DNA of 55,268 nt from Streptomyces brasiliensis (GCF_014647875.1 NZ_BMQA01000002.1:430329-485596); one strand, 5' to 3'. Numbered from the stretch's first letter, positions 1 to 10,284 are shown. A program made the numbers and translations. Notes: generated from the sequence alone by a model not told the origin.

Positions 1-120
1 GCAGGTCGCCCCCACCCCCCCCCCACACCGCTCTCCCCACCACCTACCGCAGACCGCCCCACCCCCCCACCGCGGACCGCTCCCACAACCCACCGCAGGT
101 CACCCCCCGACCCACCGCCC
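1..120. repeat. C-rich degenerate repeat tract
   Basis: The first 120 bases on the + strand are dominated by C runs (up to about eleven in a row near base 16) with scattered degenerate copies of an ACCGCAGACCGC-like unit. On the minus strand these become G runs, so G-quadruplex formation is possible. It lies past the 3' end of the minus-strand exporter gene ending at 207, so it may belong to its 3' untranslated region. The left edge of the window cuts the tract. Confidence 0.45.
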
Positions 121-206
121 GCAGCCGCCGGCGGCGGTCCGCCCCCGCGGGCAAGTCCGGCCTCTCCGCCCAGTGGCACGGGTGGTGCGTGGGTGGGCGA
201 AGTGGG

Positions 207-1808
207 TCACACCGAGACGCGGGACCGTTCCGGTTCCCTCGGGGACGGGACCTCCAGCGGAGCCTCCTCGCAGTGCATGACCCGCGGCAACCGCAACGCC
301 ATCACCGCCCCCAGCAACAACAGCCCGCCACTCACGAGCAACGTCACATGCAGCCCGTGCACGAACGAGTCCCGTGCCGCCCGCCTCAGCGCAGCGCCCG
401 GCGCCCCGCCCAGCCGCCCGGCCACCTCGTACGCCTCGCCCAGCGAATGCCCCGCCGACGCGGACGCCGACGCCGGCACCCCCGGCACGGACGCAAGTCC
501 AGGCGCGTACGCCGCGTTCATCACGCTCCCGAGGAGCGCGATGCCGATCCCGGCGCCCAGCTGGTACGACGTCTCGCCGATCGCCGCCGCCCCGCCCGAC
601 TGCTCGGACGGCGCCTCGCTGAGCATCGACTCGTAGGCCCCGAAAAGCGTCGTCTCCAGCCCGAAGCCCAGCAGCACGAACCCGAACAGCAGCAGCCCCG
701 CGTCGTCCTCCCCGCCCATCGCGGTCAGCGTCACCACCGCCGCCGCGGTCAGGCAGAACCCGAAGCACACCATGTGGCGCGGCCCGAACCGCCGCAGCAT
801 CCGCGCGCCCGCCAACCCCGACGCCATCGCCGCGATCGTGAGCGGCAGCAGCCGTAGACCCGTCTCCAGCGGCGACAGGCCCAGGACCAGTTGCAGGTAC
901 TGCGCCGCGATCAGCTCCAGGCCGACCAGCGCGAGCATCGCCAGCACGATGCAGCCCACCGACGTACTGAACGCCGGCCGCACGAACATCCGCAGGTCCA
1001 CCAGCGGGAACGGACGCCGCCGTTGACGCCGTACGAACAACACCAGCAGCAGCACGCCCAGCACAAGCGGCGCCAGGGTGAGCGCGTCGAGCGCCGGCTC
1101 CCCGCCGCCGAGCCGCTTCACCCCGAAGACCACCCCGAACAGCCCGGCCGCCGCCATCAGCGCGCCGACCACGTCCCAGGGCCCGTCGCGATCGCCCCGC
1201 GACTCGGGCAGCAGCAGTCGGCCGACCGGCAGGCTGACCAGCATCAGCGGGATGTTGACGAGGAAGACCGCGCCCCACCAGAAGTGCTCGAGGAGGAAGC
1301 CGCCGAGCAGGGGACCCACCGCCGCGCCGACCGCAGCCACCGCGCTCCAGATGCCGATCGCCAGCGCCCGCTCGCGGCGGTCGGGGAAGACCTGCCGGAG
1401 GATCGACAGCGTCGCGGGCATGATCATCGCGCCGCCCACACCGAGCAGCGCCCGCGCCAGGATCAGCACCTCGGCGCTCGGCGCGAAGGCCGCGACCGCG
1501 GAGGCGACGCCGAACAGGGCGTACCCGAGCAGGAGGACGCGTCTGCGGCCGACCCGGTCGCCCAGCGTGCCGAAGAGGATCAGCAGCGAGGCACAGACCA
1601 GTGGATAGACGTCGACGATCCAGAGCAGCTCCATGGCGCCGGGCTTGAGATCCTCGGTGACGGAGGGCACGGCCACGTGCAGCACGGTCGCGTCGAGGGC
1701 GACGAGCAGCAGGCTGACGCAGAGGACGACGAGGACGACCCAGCGGTTGGCACCGGCCCCGGCCGCCCGACGGCGCAGCGCTGCGGCGGCCGTGGTCGTC
1801 CCGGACAT
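207..1808 (-). CDS. MFS drug exporter, DHA2 (14-TM) family
   Basis: 533-residue membrane transporter of the EmrB/QacA type, expected to export hydrophobic drugs or secondary metabolites using the proton gradient. Visible motifs are the DHA2 signature LDATVLHVAVPSV near residue 38, motif A GTLGDRVGRRR near residue 80, and motif C GPLLGGFLLEHFWWG near residue 165; the rest alternates hydrophobic segments, consistent with 14 helices. The ATG at 1808 is chosen because GGAGG lies 8 bases upstream; the in-frame extension to 1973 lacks membrane or family features. It is divergent from the mannosyltransferase at 2070, and no TetR or MarR regulator is adjacent. The substrate cannot be told from sequence. 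Confidence 0.88.
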   Translation of the reverse strand: MSGTTTAAAALRRRAAGAGANRWVVLVVLCVSLLLVALDATVLHVAVPSVTEDLKPGAMELLWIVDVYPLVCASLLILFGTLGDRVGRRRVLLLGYALFGVASAVAAFAPSAEVLILARALLGVGGAMIMPATLSILRQVFPDRRERALAIGIWSAVAAVGAAVGPLLGGFLLEHFWWGAVFLVNIPLMLVSLPVGRLLLPESRGDRDGPWDVVGALMAAAGLFGVVFGVKRLGGGEPALDALTLAPLVLGVLLLVLFVRRQRRRPFPLVDLRMFVRPAFSTSVGCIVLAMLALVGLELIAAQYLQLVLGLSPLETGLRLLPLTIAAMASGLAGARMLRRFGPRHMVCFGFCLTAAAVVTLTAMGGEDDAGLLLFGFVLLGFGLETTLFGAYESMLSEAPSEQSGGAAAIGETSYQLGAGIGIALLGSVMNAAYAPGLASVPGVPASASASAGHSLGEAYEVAGRLGGAPGAALRRAARDSFVHGLHVTLLVSGGLLLLGAVMALRLPRVMHCEEAPLEVPSPREPERSRVSV

Positions 1809-2056
1809 GTACGTACCTCCAAGAAGTTCCCTCGCGTGCGGCGGCTCGGCGGAGTGGGGACGCCCCGTCGTTCGGCCGGAGAGGAGCGGGGTCTCCGGCG
1901 CCGTTCGAGACGAACGCGAGTGACACGTCAGCGTACGCGAGTTCGTTACGGCGGCACGTGGCGGACCTCTCACACTCTCCGCGGACGCATGTGGCGTACG
2001 CCACTGTCCGCCTCCTTGACCACGTCCCGGTTACCGTTCCGGTTCCGCGCCCGGTC

Positions 2057-2062
2057 GATAAT
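2057..2062 (+). promoter_or_regulatory. Likely -10 element of a leaderless promoter
   Basis: GATAAT (5 of 6 match to TATAAT) lies exactly 7 bases upstream of the GTG at 2070, and no purine-rich ribosome binding site is present. This geometry places transcription start at or next to the start codon. Inference from position only. Confidence 0.45.
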
Positions 2063-2069
2063 CGAGCCC

Positions 2070-3347
2070 GTGACCGATCTTGCGACGCGTGTGGCACCGT
2101 CCAGCGCCACACCCCTGCGCCGGGCGGCCCCGGCCCTCCTCGGGTACGCCGCCGTCCGCGCCCTGGGCCTGCTGGTGCTGGCGGTGTGGAGCGCGGCGCG
2201 CGGCTCGAGCGGATACACGCTGCTGACCGCCCGCTGGGACGCGCTGTGGTACACGCGGGTCGCCGATCTCGGTTACGGCTACGAGGTGCGGCTACCGAAC
2301 GGCGACGTCCACTCCAATCTCGCGTTCTTCCCGCTGCTGCCCTGGCTGGAGCGGCTGCTGCACGCGCTGACGCCGCTGTCGTACGCCGACGCCGGCTTCG
2401 TCGTGGCTCTGGTCTCGTCTCTCGCGGCGGCGTGGGGGATCTTCGCGGTCGCTGATCATGCGTACGGGCCCAGGGCCGGTGTCTGCGCCGTTCTGCTGTG
2501 GGCCGTACTGCCCGTCGGGATCGTGCAGTCGATGGCGTACAGCGAGTCGCTCTTCACGGCGCTCGCCGCCTGGTCGCTGTACGCCGTACTGACCGGCCGC
2601 TGGGTGACGGCGGGGACGCTCGCCGCCCTCGGGGGGCTTACCCGGCCGGTCGGCCTCGCCGTCGTGGCGGCGGTGTGGGTCGCGGGCATTGCCCCGTTCG
2701 TGCGAGATCGGCGCACGCTCACCTCGTACGGCGCGCGGGTCGGCGAACGCGCTCCTGATCTGGCAAGCGCCGTCCACGCCCGGCGCGTTCGGGAAGCGGA
2801 CGGCGCGAACGGCGAAACACGCGCCTCTTCCGTCACTCTCGGCGCACCCCTGTGGCCTCGCGCCCTCGGCATGCTCCTCGCCCCCCTCGGCGCCGCCGCG
2901 TATGTCCTGTGGGTCGGCCGTCGCACCGGCAAGGGCCCCCTCGGCTATCTCGACGTACAGGCCGGCTGGCGCAACGGCTTCGACGGCGGGTACGCCTTCG
3001 CCCGTTTCGTCGCCGACAAGTTCACGTCATTCCCGTCGGCTCTCGCCGGGCTCGGGCTGATCATCGGGGTGGGCCTGGTGATCTGGCTGTACGTCACCGG
3101 CGTGCGGCAGCATCAGCCGCTTCCGCTGCTGGTGTACACGGGTGTCGTCGTCGCTCTCGCCCTGTGCGCGTCAAGCTACTTCGGCTCCAAGCCGAGGCTC
3201 CTGCTGCCCGCCTTCCCTCTCCTGCTGCCCGTCGCGTCGGCCCTGGCCCGACTACGCACGTCTCGATCGGCCCTGGTCATGGCCGGTGTCGCAGTGGCGT
3301 CGGCGGTCTATGGCGCGTTCTGGCTGAATGGCTCCGGTCCACCGTGA
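2070..3347 (+). CDS. PIG-V-like membrane mannosyltransferase
   Basis: 425-residue polytopic membrane protein resembling the PIG-V/GPI mannosyltransferase 2 family, which transfers mannose from a polyprenyl-phosphate donor on the outer face of the membrane. Family-like features are an N-terminal loop with the acidic WDALWYTRVADLGY near residue 50, followed by HSNLAFFPLLPWLERL, and then repeated hydrophobic helices. A hydrophilic insertion at about residues 215-270 is Arg/Ala-rich. The GTG start gives an N-terminus that fits the family and has a -10-like box 7 bases upstream. In Streptomyces such enzymes may glycosylate proteins or lipids; the acceptor is unknown. The family assignment is by motif recall. 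Confidence 0.75.
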   Translation: MTDLATRVAPSSATPLRRAAPALLGYAAVRALGLLVLAVWSAARGSSGYTLLTARWDALWYTRVADLGYGYEVRLPNGDVHSNLAFFPLLPWLERLLHALTPLSYADAGFVVALVSSLAAAWGIFAVADHAYGPRAGVCAVLLWAVLPVGIVQSMAYSESLFTALAAWSLYAVLTGRWVTAGTLAALGGLTRPVGLAVVAAVWVAGIAPFVRDRRTLTSYGARVGERAPDLASAVHARRVREADGANGETRASSVTLGAPLWPRALGMLLAPLGAAAYVLWVGRRTGKGPLGYLDVQAGWRNGFDGGYAFARFVADKFTSFPSALAGLGLIIGVGLVIWLYVTGVRQHQPLPLLVYTGVVVALALCASSYFGSKPRLLLPAFPLLLPVASALARLRTSRSALVMAGVAVASAVYGAFWLNGSGPP

Positions 3348-3571
3348 GCCGTCTGTACGGCCAGTGAGCGCCGGGAAAATTCCACCCCATGCCCCGGTGA
3401 ACGAATTCATAAGTGCGCTATAACGAACGCCCGGCATGATCAAAGGAATTGAAGAAGATGCCCGCCACAGATTGCGGATTCATCGGAAATTAGCGTGCTC
3501 CTGAGAGGTTTCCCACATCACATCGTCATCACAAAGCCGGTGATTCGACCGGGGCATGAGCTCACTCGCTG

Positions 3572-3577
3572 TAACGT
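3572..3577 (+). promoter_or_regulatory. Likely -10 element of a leaderless promoter
   Basis: TAACGT fits the TANNNT pattern and sits 7 bases before the GTG at 3585. No Shine-Dalgarno sequence precedes that codon. This supports 3585 over the upstream in-frame GTG at 3495 as the real start. Confidence 0.45.
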
Positions 3578-3584
3578 CCATTGG

Positions 3585-4607
3585 GTGCGTACCGAACGAA
3601 ACCTCACCCGTCTGGACCGGGTGTTCGCCAGGCTGGACCGTGAGCCGGAACGACCGGCTCACATCGATGTGCCGAAGATGAGCCGGCACCGGGTCGTTCT
3701 GTTCTCCGCGACCCTGGCTTTCTACCTGGCGATCGTGTGGGCCGTGGTGACCACTTCGTGGCTGGTCCGCCTCGACTGGCAGGTCATGTTCTTCCGGCCG
3801 TACCAGCAATGGCCGGAGATCCACGCCTTCCTCGACTACTACGTGGTGCTCGGCCAGCGAGGCCCGACCGCCGTGATGGTCGCGGCCTGGCTGGGCTGGC
3901 GCTCCTGGCGGCAGCACACGCTCCGTCCGATGCTGACCCTCGGCGCGTCCCTGCTGCTGCTGAACATCACGGTCGGCGCCGCCAAGATCGGCATGGGCCG
4001 GCTCGGGCCGCACTACGCCACCGTGATCGGCTCGAACGAGATGGGTCTGGGCGGCGATATATTTCCCAGCGGCCACACCGCCAACGCGGTCGTCACCTGG
4101 GGCATCCTGGCCTATCTGGCCTCCACTCCGGGAGCGCGCCGCTGGCTGTCCGCGGTGTCGGCGGTGACCTCGCTCGGCGTCGGCCTCACCACCGTCTACC
4201 TCGGTACGCACTGGCTGAGCGACGTGCTGCTCGGCTGGGCCGCGGGGCTGCTGATCCTGCTGGCGCTGCCGTGGTTCGAGCCGCTGATCGCCCGGGCCGA
4301 GATCGCGCTGTTCGACCTGCGCGACCGCTGGCGCTCCCGCCGCGGCCGTACGGTGCCGGCACCGGCCGTACCGGTCACGCCCGTTGTGCTCCAGCCACGC
4401 ACCACGCCCGCGGACGGAGCGGCACCCGGCCGCGAGCCGGCCGCCTCGGTCCGCCCACCCCGGGCGCCGACTCATCTGGCGCTCGGCCCGCACACCGCCC
4501 GCTCGGAGCGCACCCCGGTCACCCCGGCGGGCAGCCGCCGCCCGCCGCACTCGGACCGTGTCCCGCGCGGCACCGCCCCGGCGGCCCGTCCGCTGACGGG
4601 CGGCTGA
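3585..4607 (+). CDS. PAP2-family membrane phosphatase
   Basis: 340-residue type 2 phosphatidic acid phosphatase-like enzyme, likely acting on lipid phosphates or polyprenyl pyrophosphates at the outer membrane face. Membrane segments begin around residue 45. The phosphatase signature is present: KIGMGRLGP near 138, PSGHT at about 161-165, and GTHWLSD near 206, the last carrying the catalytic His and its Asp partner. The C-terminal ~90 residues are Arg/Pro/Ala-rich and low in complexity, probably cytoplasmic. An upstream GTG at 3495 would add 30 residues without family features. The gene ends just before a strong hairpin shared with the opposing I78 gene. Confidence 0.8.
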   Translation: MRTERNLTRLDRVFARLDREPERPAHIDVPKMSRHRVVLFSATLAFYLAIVWAVVTTSWLVRLDWQVMFFRPYQQWPEIHAFLDYYVVLGQRGPTAVMVAAWLGWRSWRQHTLRPMLTLGASLLLLNITVGAAKIGMGRLGPHYATVIGSNEMGLGGDIFPSGHTANAVVTWGILAYLASTPGARRWLSAVSAVTSLGVGLTTVYLGTHWLSDVLLGWAAGLLILLALPWFEPLIARAEIALFDLRDRWRSRRGRTVPAPAVPVTPVVLQPRTTPADGAAPGREPAASVRPPRAPTHLALGPHTARSERTPVTPAGSRRPPHSDRVPRGTAPAARPLTGG

Positions 4608-4657
4608 CGCAGCCGCATCGGCGGGACCGGTACGCACAGCCCACCCCCGCGACGTTC

Positions 4658-4693
4658 GAAGGCCCCGGTCCTGGATGCAGGACCGGGGCCTTC
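4658..4693. terminator. Bidirectional hairpin terminator
   Basis: Perfect 16-bp inverted repeat (4658-4673 with 4678-4693, loop GATG) between the convergent genes ending at 4607 and 4726. Its place between two 3' ends fits a shared transcription terminator. Confidence 0.75.
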
Positions 4694-4725
4694 GCCGTTA
4701 TGTGTCTCGTCGCCCGCGCGGCGGC

Positions 4726-4941
4726 TCAGCCCTTCCAGGCGCGGGCCACCGTGCCGTCCCGCACCTCGAAGTTCAGTCGCCCCACGCGGTACTCCATGGT
4801 GATGATCGCGCCCGGCGGCAACGACCGTACCGTCGACCATCCGCGCTCCCGCGCGAGCCGCTCGGCGTGCGCTGCGTCGAGGCCGACGTACCCGGCCGGA
4901 CTGTCCTGGGGCTCCGGCGGCGGAGTGGGAATGTTTGCCAT
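4726..4941 (-). CDS. I78-family peptidase inhibitor-like protein
   Basis: 71-residue protein resembling the Inhibitor_I78 family, small inhibitors of serine peptidases. The family-like core is YVGLDAAHAERLAR (residues 18-31), the central RGWSTVRSLPPGAIIT and a C-terminal strand pair MEYRVGRLNFEV ending in DGTVARAWKG. It has no signal peptide and no cysteine, so it appears intracellular, unlike many secreted members. Assignment is by recalled similarity to Streptomyces homologues; an actual peptidase target is unknown. The promoter region carries two GTCAC direct repeats about 72 bases upstream (5013-5028). Confidence 0.7.
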   Translation of the reverse strand: MANIPTPPPEPQDSPAGYVGLDAAHAERLARERGWSTVRSLPPGAIITMEYRVGRLNFEVRDGTVARAWKG

Positions 4942-5350
4942 ACGGCCACGCTAGGCGCTCCGCGCCGACCGTGGAAGTCAAAGGCGTGGCGACCGTCACG
5001 CATACCTCTCCGGTCACACTTCTGTCACAGGATCACGACACGCGTTTCCGTCGAACTCCGTCACACGACCGGGCGGTTCCTTACGCCTTACCGGCGCATT
5101 CGAACGTAATTCCCGCGTGTTGCGACGCCCCTTCGAAAAGCCTGCTGGAAAGTTCGCGGGAGTGCTGCCCGGGGAGCATCACGCGGGCTGTTTCACCGCC
5201 GAATCCGACCGATACCGCGGGAAATGACGTCGCATAGGAAATTCACCGCGTCGCCACAGAACCCCCGTACGCCCTCTGTCGGGCCCACGGGGAGACGAGC
5301 ATCATGGCTGCGGCGGACCCGGGCGCGACGAGCGAAGGGGCGAGCGAGCG
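4942..5350. other. Divergent intergenic region with GTCAC repeats
   Basis: 409 bases between the I78 gene (-) and ctaD (+). The part near the I78 gene has several GTCAC elements (4995, 5013, 5024, 5061), two of them spaced 11 bases apart. Base composition is less GC-rich around 5090-5250. No open reading frame with coding character is seen; a short AAGGGG before 5351 serves ctaD. Confidence 0.5.
5013..5028. promoter_or_regulatory. Direct repeat GTCAC-N6-GTCAC, possible response-regulator site
   Basis: Two GTCAC pentamers separated by six bases. OmpR-family regulators bind direct repeats about 11 bases apart, and MtrA of actinobacteria is known for GTNAC repeats of this form. The site lies upstream of both divergent genes. 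Binding is inferred, not shown. Confidence 0.3.
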
Positions 5351-7045
5351 ATGGGGACCGAGACCGTAGGGACGGCGGTGCGACCCGTGCCGCGTCCGCG
5401 GGGCGGGCGGCTGGCCGTGGACTGGCTCACCACCACCGACCACAAGAAGATCGGCCATCTCTATCTGATCACGTCGTTCGCCTTCTTCCTGGTCGGCGGG
5501 GTCATGGCGCTGCTGATGCGTGCCGAACTCGCCCGTCCCGGGCTGCAGATCGTCGACAACAACCAGTTCAACCAGTTGTTCACCCTGCACGGCACGATCA
5601 TGCTGCTGCTGTTCGCGACCCCGAGCTTCGCGGGCTTCGCCAACGAGCTGATGCCGCTGCAGATCGGCGCGCCCGATGTCGCCTTCCCCCGGCTGAACAT
5701 GCTGTCGTACTGGTTCTTCCTGTTCGGTGGTCTGATCGTGCTCGGCTCGCTCGCCGTGCCCGGGGGCCCCGCCGCCTTCGGCTGGTTCGCCTACGCGCCG
5801 CTCAACGACGGCGTGCACTCCCCCGGCGTCGGACCCGACCTGTGGATCATGGGGCTGGCGCTGGCCGGCTTCGGGACGATCCTGGGCGCGGTCAACTTCA
5901 TCACCACGATCATCGGGATGCGCGCGCCCGGCATGACGATGTTCCGGATGCCGATCTTCACCTGGAACACGCTGTTCACGTCGATCCTGATCCTGATGGC
6001 GTTCCCGGTGCTCGCGGCGGCCCTGCTGGTCCTCGAGGCTGACCGGCGGTTCGGCTCCCAGGTCTTCGAGGCCGCCAACGGCGGTGCGCTGCTGTGGCAG
6101 CACCTGTTCTGGTTCTTCGGGCATCCCGAGGTCTACATCATCGCGCTGCCGTTCTTCGGAATCGTCACGGAGATCATCCCGGTGTTCAGCCGCAAGCCGA
6201 TCTTCGGTTATCTGACGCTGGTCGGCGCGACGATGACGATCACCGGCCTGTCGGTGGTGGTGTGGGCGCACCACATGTTCGCCACGGGCGCGGTGCTGCT
6301 GCCGTTCTTCTCCTTCATGTCGTTCCTGATCGCGGTGCCGACGGGCGTGAAGTTCTTCAACTGGACCGGGACCATGCTGAAGGGCTCGCTGTCCTTCGAG
6401 ACGCCGATGCTGTGGGCGTGCGGCTTCCTGGCGACGTTCCTGTTCGGCGGACTGACCGGGGTGATTCTCGCGTCGCCGCCGTTGGACTTCCATGTCACGG
6501 ACTCGTACTTCGTCGTCGCGCACTTCCACTACGTCGTGTTCGGCACCGTCGTCTTCGCGATCTTCGCCGGCTTCTACTTCTGGTGGCCCAAGTTCACCGG
6601 GAAGATGCTCGACGAGCGGCTCGGGAAGATCCACTTCTGGACTCTGTTCGTGGGCTTCCACACCACGTTCCTGGTGCAGCACTGGCTGGGCGCGGAGGGC
6701 ATGCCGCGCCGGTACGCCGACTATCTGGCCGCCGACGGCTTCACGGCGCTGAACACGGTCTCGACGATCGGCGCCTTCCTGCTCGGCCTGTCGACGCTGC
6801 CGTTCCTCTACAACGTCTGGAAGACCACGAAGCACGGCGAGAAGGTCGAGGTCGACGACCCCTGGGGGTACGGACGCTCCCTGGAGTGGGCGACGTCGTG
6901 TCCGCCGCCGCGGCACAACTTCATCACGCTGCCCCGGGTCCGTTCCGAGGCCCCCGCGTTCGATCTGCACCACCCGGAGTACGCGGCGCTGGAGGACGAC
7001 CGTCCCGCTCCAGCGCGCGGGACAGCCGGTCCCGGGCCGTCCTGA
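5351..7045 (+). CDS. ctaD: Cytochrome c oxidase subunit I (aa3-type), stand-alone copy
   Basis: 564-residue heme-copper oxidase catalytic subunit, reducing oxygen to water and pumping protons in the respiratory chain. Ligand residues are in place: heme a His at about residue 80 (LHGTIM), the His-Tyr pair of HPEVY near 258, the CuB histidines of WAHHMF at 307-308, and HFHY at 391 and 393 for the two hemes. The ATG at 5351 is supported by AAGGGG about 10 bases upstream. No subunit II, III, IV or assembly gene is adjacent, so this is probably a second ctaD paralogue that relies on subunits encoded elsewhere. Its last 122 bases overlap the opposing WYL regulator gene. Confidence 0.93.
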   Translation: MGTETVGTAVRPVPRPRGGRLAVDWLTTTDHKKIGHLYLITSFAFFLVGGVMALLMRAELARPGLQIVDNNQFNQLFTLHGTIMLLLFATPSFAGFANELMPLQIGAPDVAFPRLNMLSYWFFLFGGLIVLGSLAVPGGPAAFGWFAYAPLNDGVHSPGVGPDLWIMGLALAGFGTILGAVNFITTIIGMRAPGMTMFRMPIFTWNTLFTSILILMAFPVLAAALLVLEADRRFGSQVFEAANGGALLWQHLFWFFGHPEVYIIALPFFGIVTEIIPVFSRKPIFGYLTLVGATMTITGLSVVVWAHHMFATGAVLLPFFSFMSFLIAVPTGVKFFNWTGTMLKGSLSFETPMLWACGFLATFLFGGLTGVILASPPLDFHVTDSYFVVAHFHYVVFGTVVFAIFAGFYFWWPKFTGKMLDERLGKIHFWTLFVGFHTTFLVQHWLGAEGMPRRYADYLAADGFTALNTVSTIGAFLLGLSTLPFLYNVWKTTKHGEKVEVDDPWGYGRSLEWATSCPPPRHNFITLPRVRSEAPAFDLHHPEYAALEDDRPAPARGTAGPGPS

Positions 7046-7964
7046 TCGCCAAGGTCAGCCCGGCCGGTTCCACGACTTCGAACTCGAAGCCCATCATCAT
7101 CACGTGGATGACCATCACGTCGAGCCCGTGCGCCCCGGTGCGCAGCAGACAGGCGTCGTCGCCGTCGGCCTCCAGCGTGCCCACGGAGGGCGAGATGCGT
7201 TCGGCGGCCTCGCGCAGGGGCACCAGCAGCCGTACGACGGCCCGGTCGGTGTACGCGCGCGTGGAGACCCCCTTGGAGACATAGGCGGCGAGGTCCTCGG
7301 CGGGCGGCCGGCGCGGGGTGAAGCGAGGGCCGTGCGGGGGCCTGGGGGTGATGCGGTCGGCCCGGAAGGTGCGCCAGTCGGCGCGGTCGGTGTCCCAGGC
7401 GACCAGGTACCAACGGCGCTCGGTGCACACCAGCCGGTGCGGTTCGGCGGTACGGCGCGTGACGGTGCCGTCGTGGCCGCGGTACTCGAAGCGCAGGCGC
7501 TCGGAGTCCCGGCACAAGTGGGCCAGTTCGGTCAGGACGGCCGGGTCGACGGCCGAGGACAGCGGGCCGCGCAGCATCGGCACGGTGACCGCGTTGAGGG
7601 CGCCCACCCGGCGCCGCAGCCGGTGCGGAAGCACCTGCTCCAGCTTGGCCAGGGCGCGTACTGAGGTCTCACCGATGCCTTCGATGCCCTGTCCGGCGGC
7701 GGTGCGCAGGCCGACGGCGACGGCGACGGCCTCGTCGTCGTCCAGGAGCAGCGGCGGCAGTTCCGCGCCCACGCCCAGCTGGTAGCCGCCGCCGGTGCCG
7801 GGGCTGGCGTTGACGGGGTAGCCGAGTTCGCGCAGCCGGTCCACGTCCCGGCGCACGGTGCGCGGTGTGACACCGAGCCGTTCGGCCAGTTCGGCCCCGG
7901 ACCACTCGCGGTGGGCCTGGAGGAGCGAGAGCAGGCGCAGCAGTCGTGCCGAGGTCTCCAGCAT
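6924..7964 (-). CDS. YafY-type HTH-WYL transcriptional regulator
   Basis: 346-residue regulator. The N-terminal helix-turn-helix (about residues 1-60: [30 protein letters not shown]) is of the DeoR/YafY type, followed by a GGGYQLG wing. A WYL domain is present in the middle (RFEYRGHDG near 170 and the RRWYLVAWD strand near 200), and a WCX-type C-terminal part follows. Such proteins sense small ligands or nucleic acid and often repress neighbouring genes. The ATG at 7964 gives the standard N-terminus. The final ~40 residues, rich in Arg, Gly and Pro, overlap the 3' end of ctaD and look like a non-conserved tail. Confidence 0.85.
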   Translation of the reverse strand: MLETSARLLRLLSLLQAHREWSGAELAERLGVTPRTVRRDVDRLRELGYPVNASPGTGGGYQLGVGAELPPLLLDDDEAVAVAVGLRTAAGQGIEGIGETSVRALAKLEQVLPHRLRRRVGALNAVTVPMLRGPLSSAVDPAVLTELAHLCRDSERLRFEYRGHDGTVTRRTAEPHRLVCTERRWYLVAWDTDRADWRTFRADRITPRPPHGPRFTPRRPPAEDLAAYVSKGVSTRAYTDRAVVRLLVPLREAAERISPSVGTLEADGDDACLLRTGAHGLDVMVIHVMMMGFEFEVVEPAGLTLAIRTARDRLSRALERDGRPPAPRTPGGADRTRGPRNGPGAA

Positions 7965-8104
7965 GGGCCCAGTCTGTCTCAGGGCTCGTACGGCAGTTGC
8001 GGCACGTCGAAGCACGTACGGTTCATGTCCTCTTGCGGGACAGTGCCGGCTGCGGTTCATGAACGCGTCCACGCACGCGCGCGATGCCATCGCGCGCGGC
8101 CCCT

Positions 8105-8136
8105 GGCCCCGCTCGGTCGGGTGACCGGGCGGGGCC
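8105..8136 (-). terminator. Hairpin terminator after rpf
   Basis: 14-bp inverted repeat (8105-8118 with 8123-8136, one G-U pair) with a four-base loop, located about 25 bases past the stop of the minus-strand rpf gene at 8162. It lacks a long U tract, as is usual in Streptomyces. Confidence 0.6.
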
Positions 8137-8161
8137 GCGTGTCCGGGACAGAGGGAGCTGT

Positions 8162-9393
<1,232 letters not shown>

Positions 9394-10179
9394 GTGCCGC
9401 GCATGCTCGACGTCAGTGACGCCGTACGCGCCGAGATCGGCGACGAAGAAGCCGACCGGCTGCTCGCCGGAGAGAACGCACCGGGCAGTTACGACTGCAC
9501 GTCCTGTCGCACCCCGGGCGACTCCGAGCAGGAGCGCACCAGCACCGTTCTGTTCATCGGGGACGAGACCGCCGTCCTCGCCTTCGCCCACGCCAGCTGC
9601 CTGCCCTCGCAGGTCGTCCAGGTCACCGAGGAGCAACTGCAGGGCGCAGTCCGCTCCATCAACGGCGACAGCGCCTCCCCCGGTACCGCGCAGCAGCCCG
9701 CGCCCGAGCAGGCCGTGCTCGGGGTGACCAGCGGACTCGTCCTGATCGCCGGGGAGTTGCACCCGGCGCTCGTCGTGGAGCCGACCGCGCCGATCGTGCG
9801 CCCCGGTACGACCGGTGCCGGTGACGACTTCCTGCCGCTGCTCATCGAGCAGGGGTTCATGCCGGTGATCGAGCTGAGCAGCGTGCCGCCGGTGCTGCAC
9901 GGCTGGTCGGTGCTGCTCGCGGTCGGTCAGCTGCACGCGGTCCTGCAGCCCGGCGGCAACGGCGGGCAGCCGGTCGCCTGGTGGCAGGCGCACCAGCCGC
10001 TCCAGGTGACGGACAGCTGGCGGGCGGCGGCGAACAAGCACCAGCAGGTGCTCATGTTCGCGGCGCCGGTCGGGTCGATCGGGCGTCAGCCGCGTGAGGA
10101 CCTGCTGCGGGACGCGCTCGACAAGGCGGCGGCGAACGGTCTGCTGGTCGCTGCGACGTTGCCGCTGGCGGGGACGTGA
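9394..10179 (+). CDS. Conserved hypothetical protein
   Basis: 261-residue soluble protein that I recognise only as an actinobacterial conserved hypothetical. The N-terminal part contains CTSCRTPG (about residue 32) and a further Cys in HASCLP, a possible metal-binding set. Two similar halves follow with alternating strands (VLGVTSGLVLIAGELHPALVV and GWSVLLAVGQLHAVLQ). No signal peptide or membrane segment is visible. The GTG start at 9394 has GAGGGAG five bases upstream; an ATG four codons later is less well placed. Function unknown. Confidence 0.75.
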   Translation: MPRMLDVSDAVRAEIGDEEADRLLAGENAPGSYDCTSCRTPGDSEQERTSTVLFIGDETAVLAFAHASCLPSQVVQVTEEQLQGAVRSINGDSASPGTAQQPAPEQAVLGVTSGLVLIAGELHPALVVEPTAPIVRPGTTGAGDDFLPLLIEQGFMPVIELSSVPPVLHGWSVLLAVGQLHAVLQPGGNGGQPVAWWQAHQPLQVTDSWRAAANKHQQVLMFAAPVGSIGRQPREDLLRDALDKAAANGLLVAATLPLAGT

Positions 10180-10256
10180 GCACCAACGCCGGGGACGTGA
10201 GCGCCTAGTGCTGTGGCCCGTGCGGACGCGAGGGCGGGTGAGGGCCACGTTTCGGC

Positions 10257-10284
10257 TGCTCGCGCCCACGCGGCGGAGCCGCAT
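10257..10284 (-). repeat. Dispersed 28-bp hairpin repeat, copy 1
   Basis: Reverse complement of this stretch is identical to 45106-45133. It contains the short inverted repeat GCGGCTCCGCCGC followed by GTGGGCGCGAGCA. It sits in a non-coding gap between two + genes. It may be a terminator-like or REP-like element. Confidence 0.6.

Noticed and set aside
1910..1945. Imperfect inverted repeat around ACGAACGCG and CGCGAGTTCGT upstream of the exporter
   Set aside because: Arms do not match well and no adjacent regulator supports an operator; too weak to call.
100..2112. 670-codon open frame antisense/alternate to the first exporter
   Set aside because: Arg/Gly-rich composition typical of an out-of-frame reading in very GC-rich DNA; the transporter frame is the coding one.
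5243..6973. 576-codon minus-strand frame over ctaD
   Set aside because: His/Arg/Gln-rich shadow of the oxidase gene, no recognisable domain.
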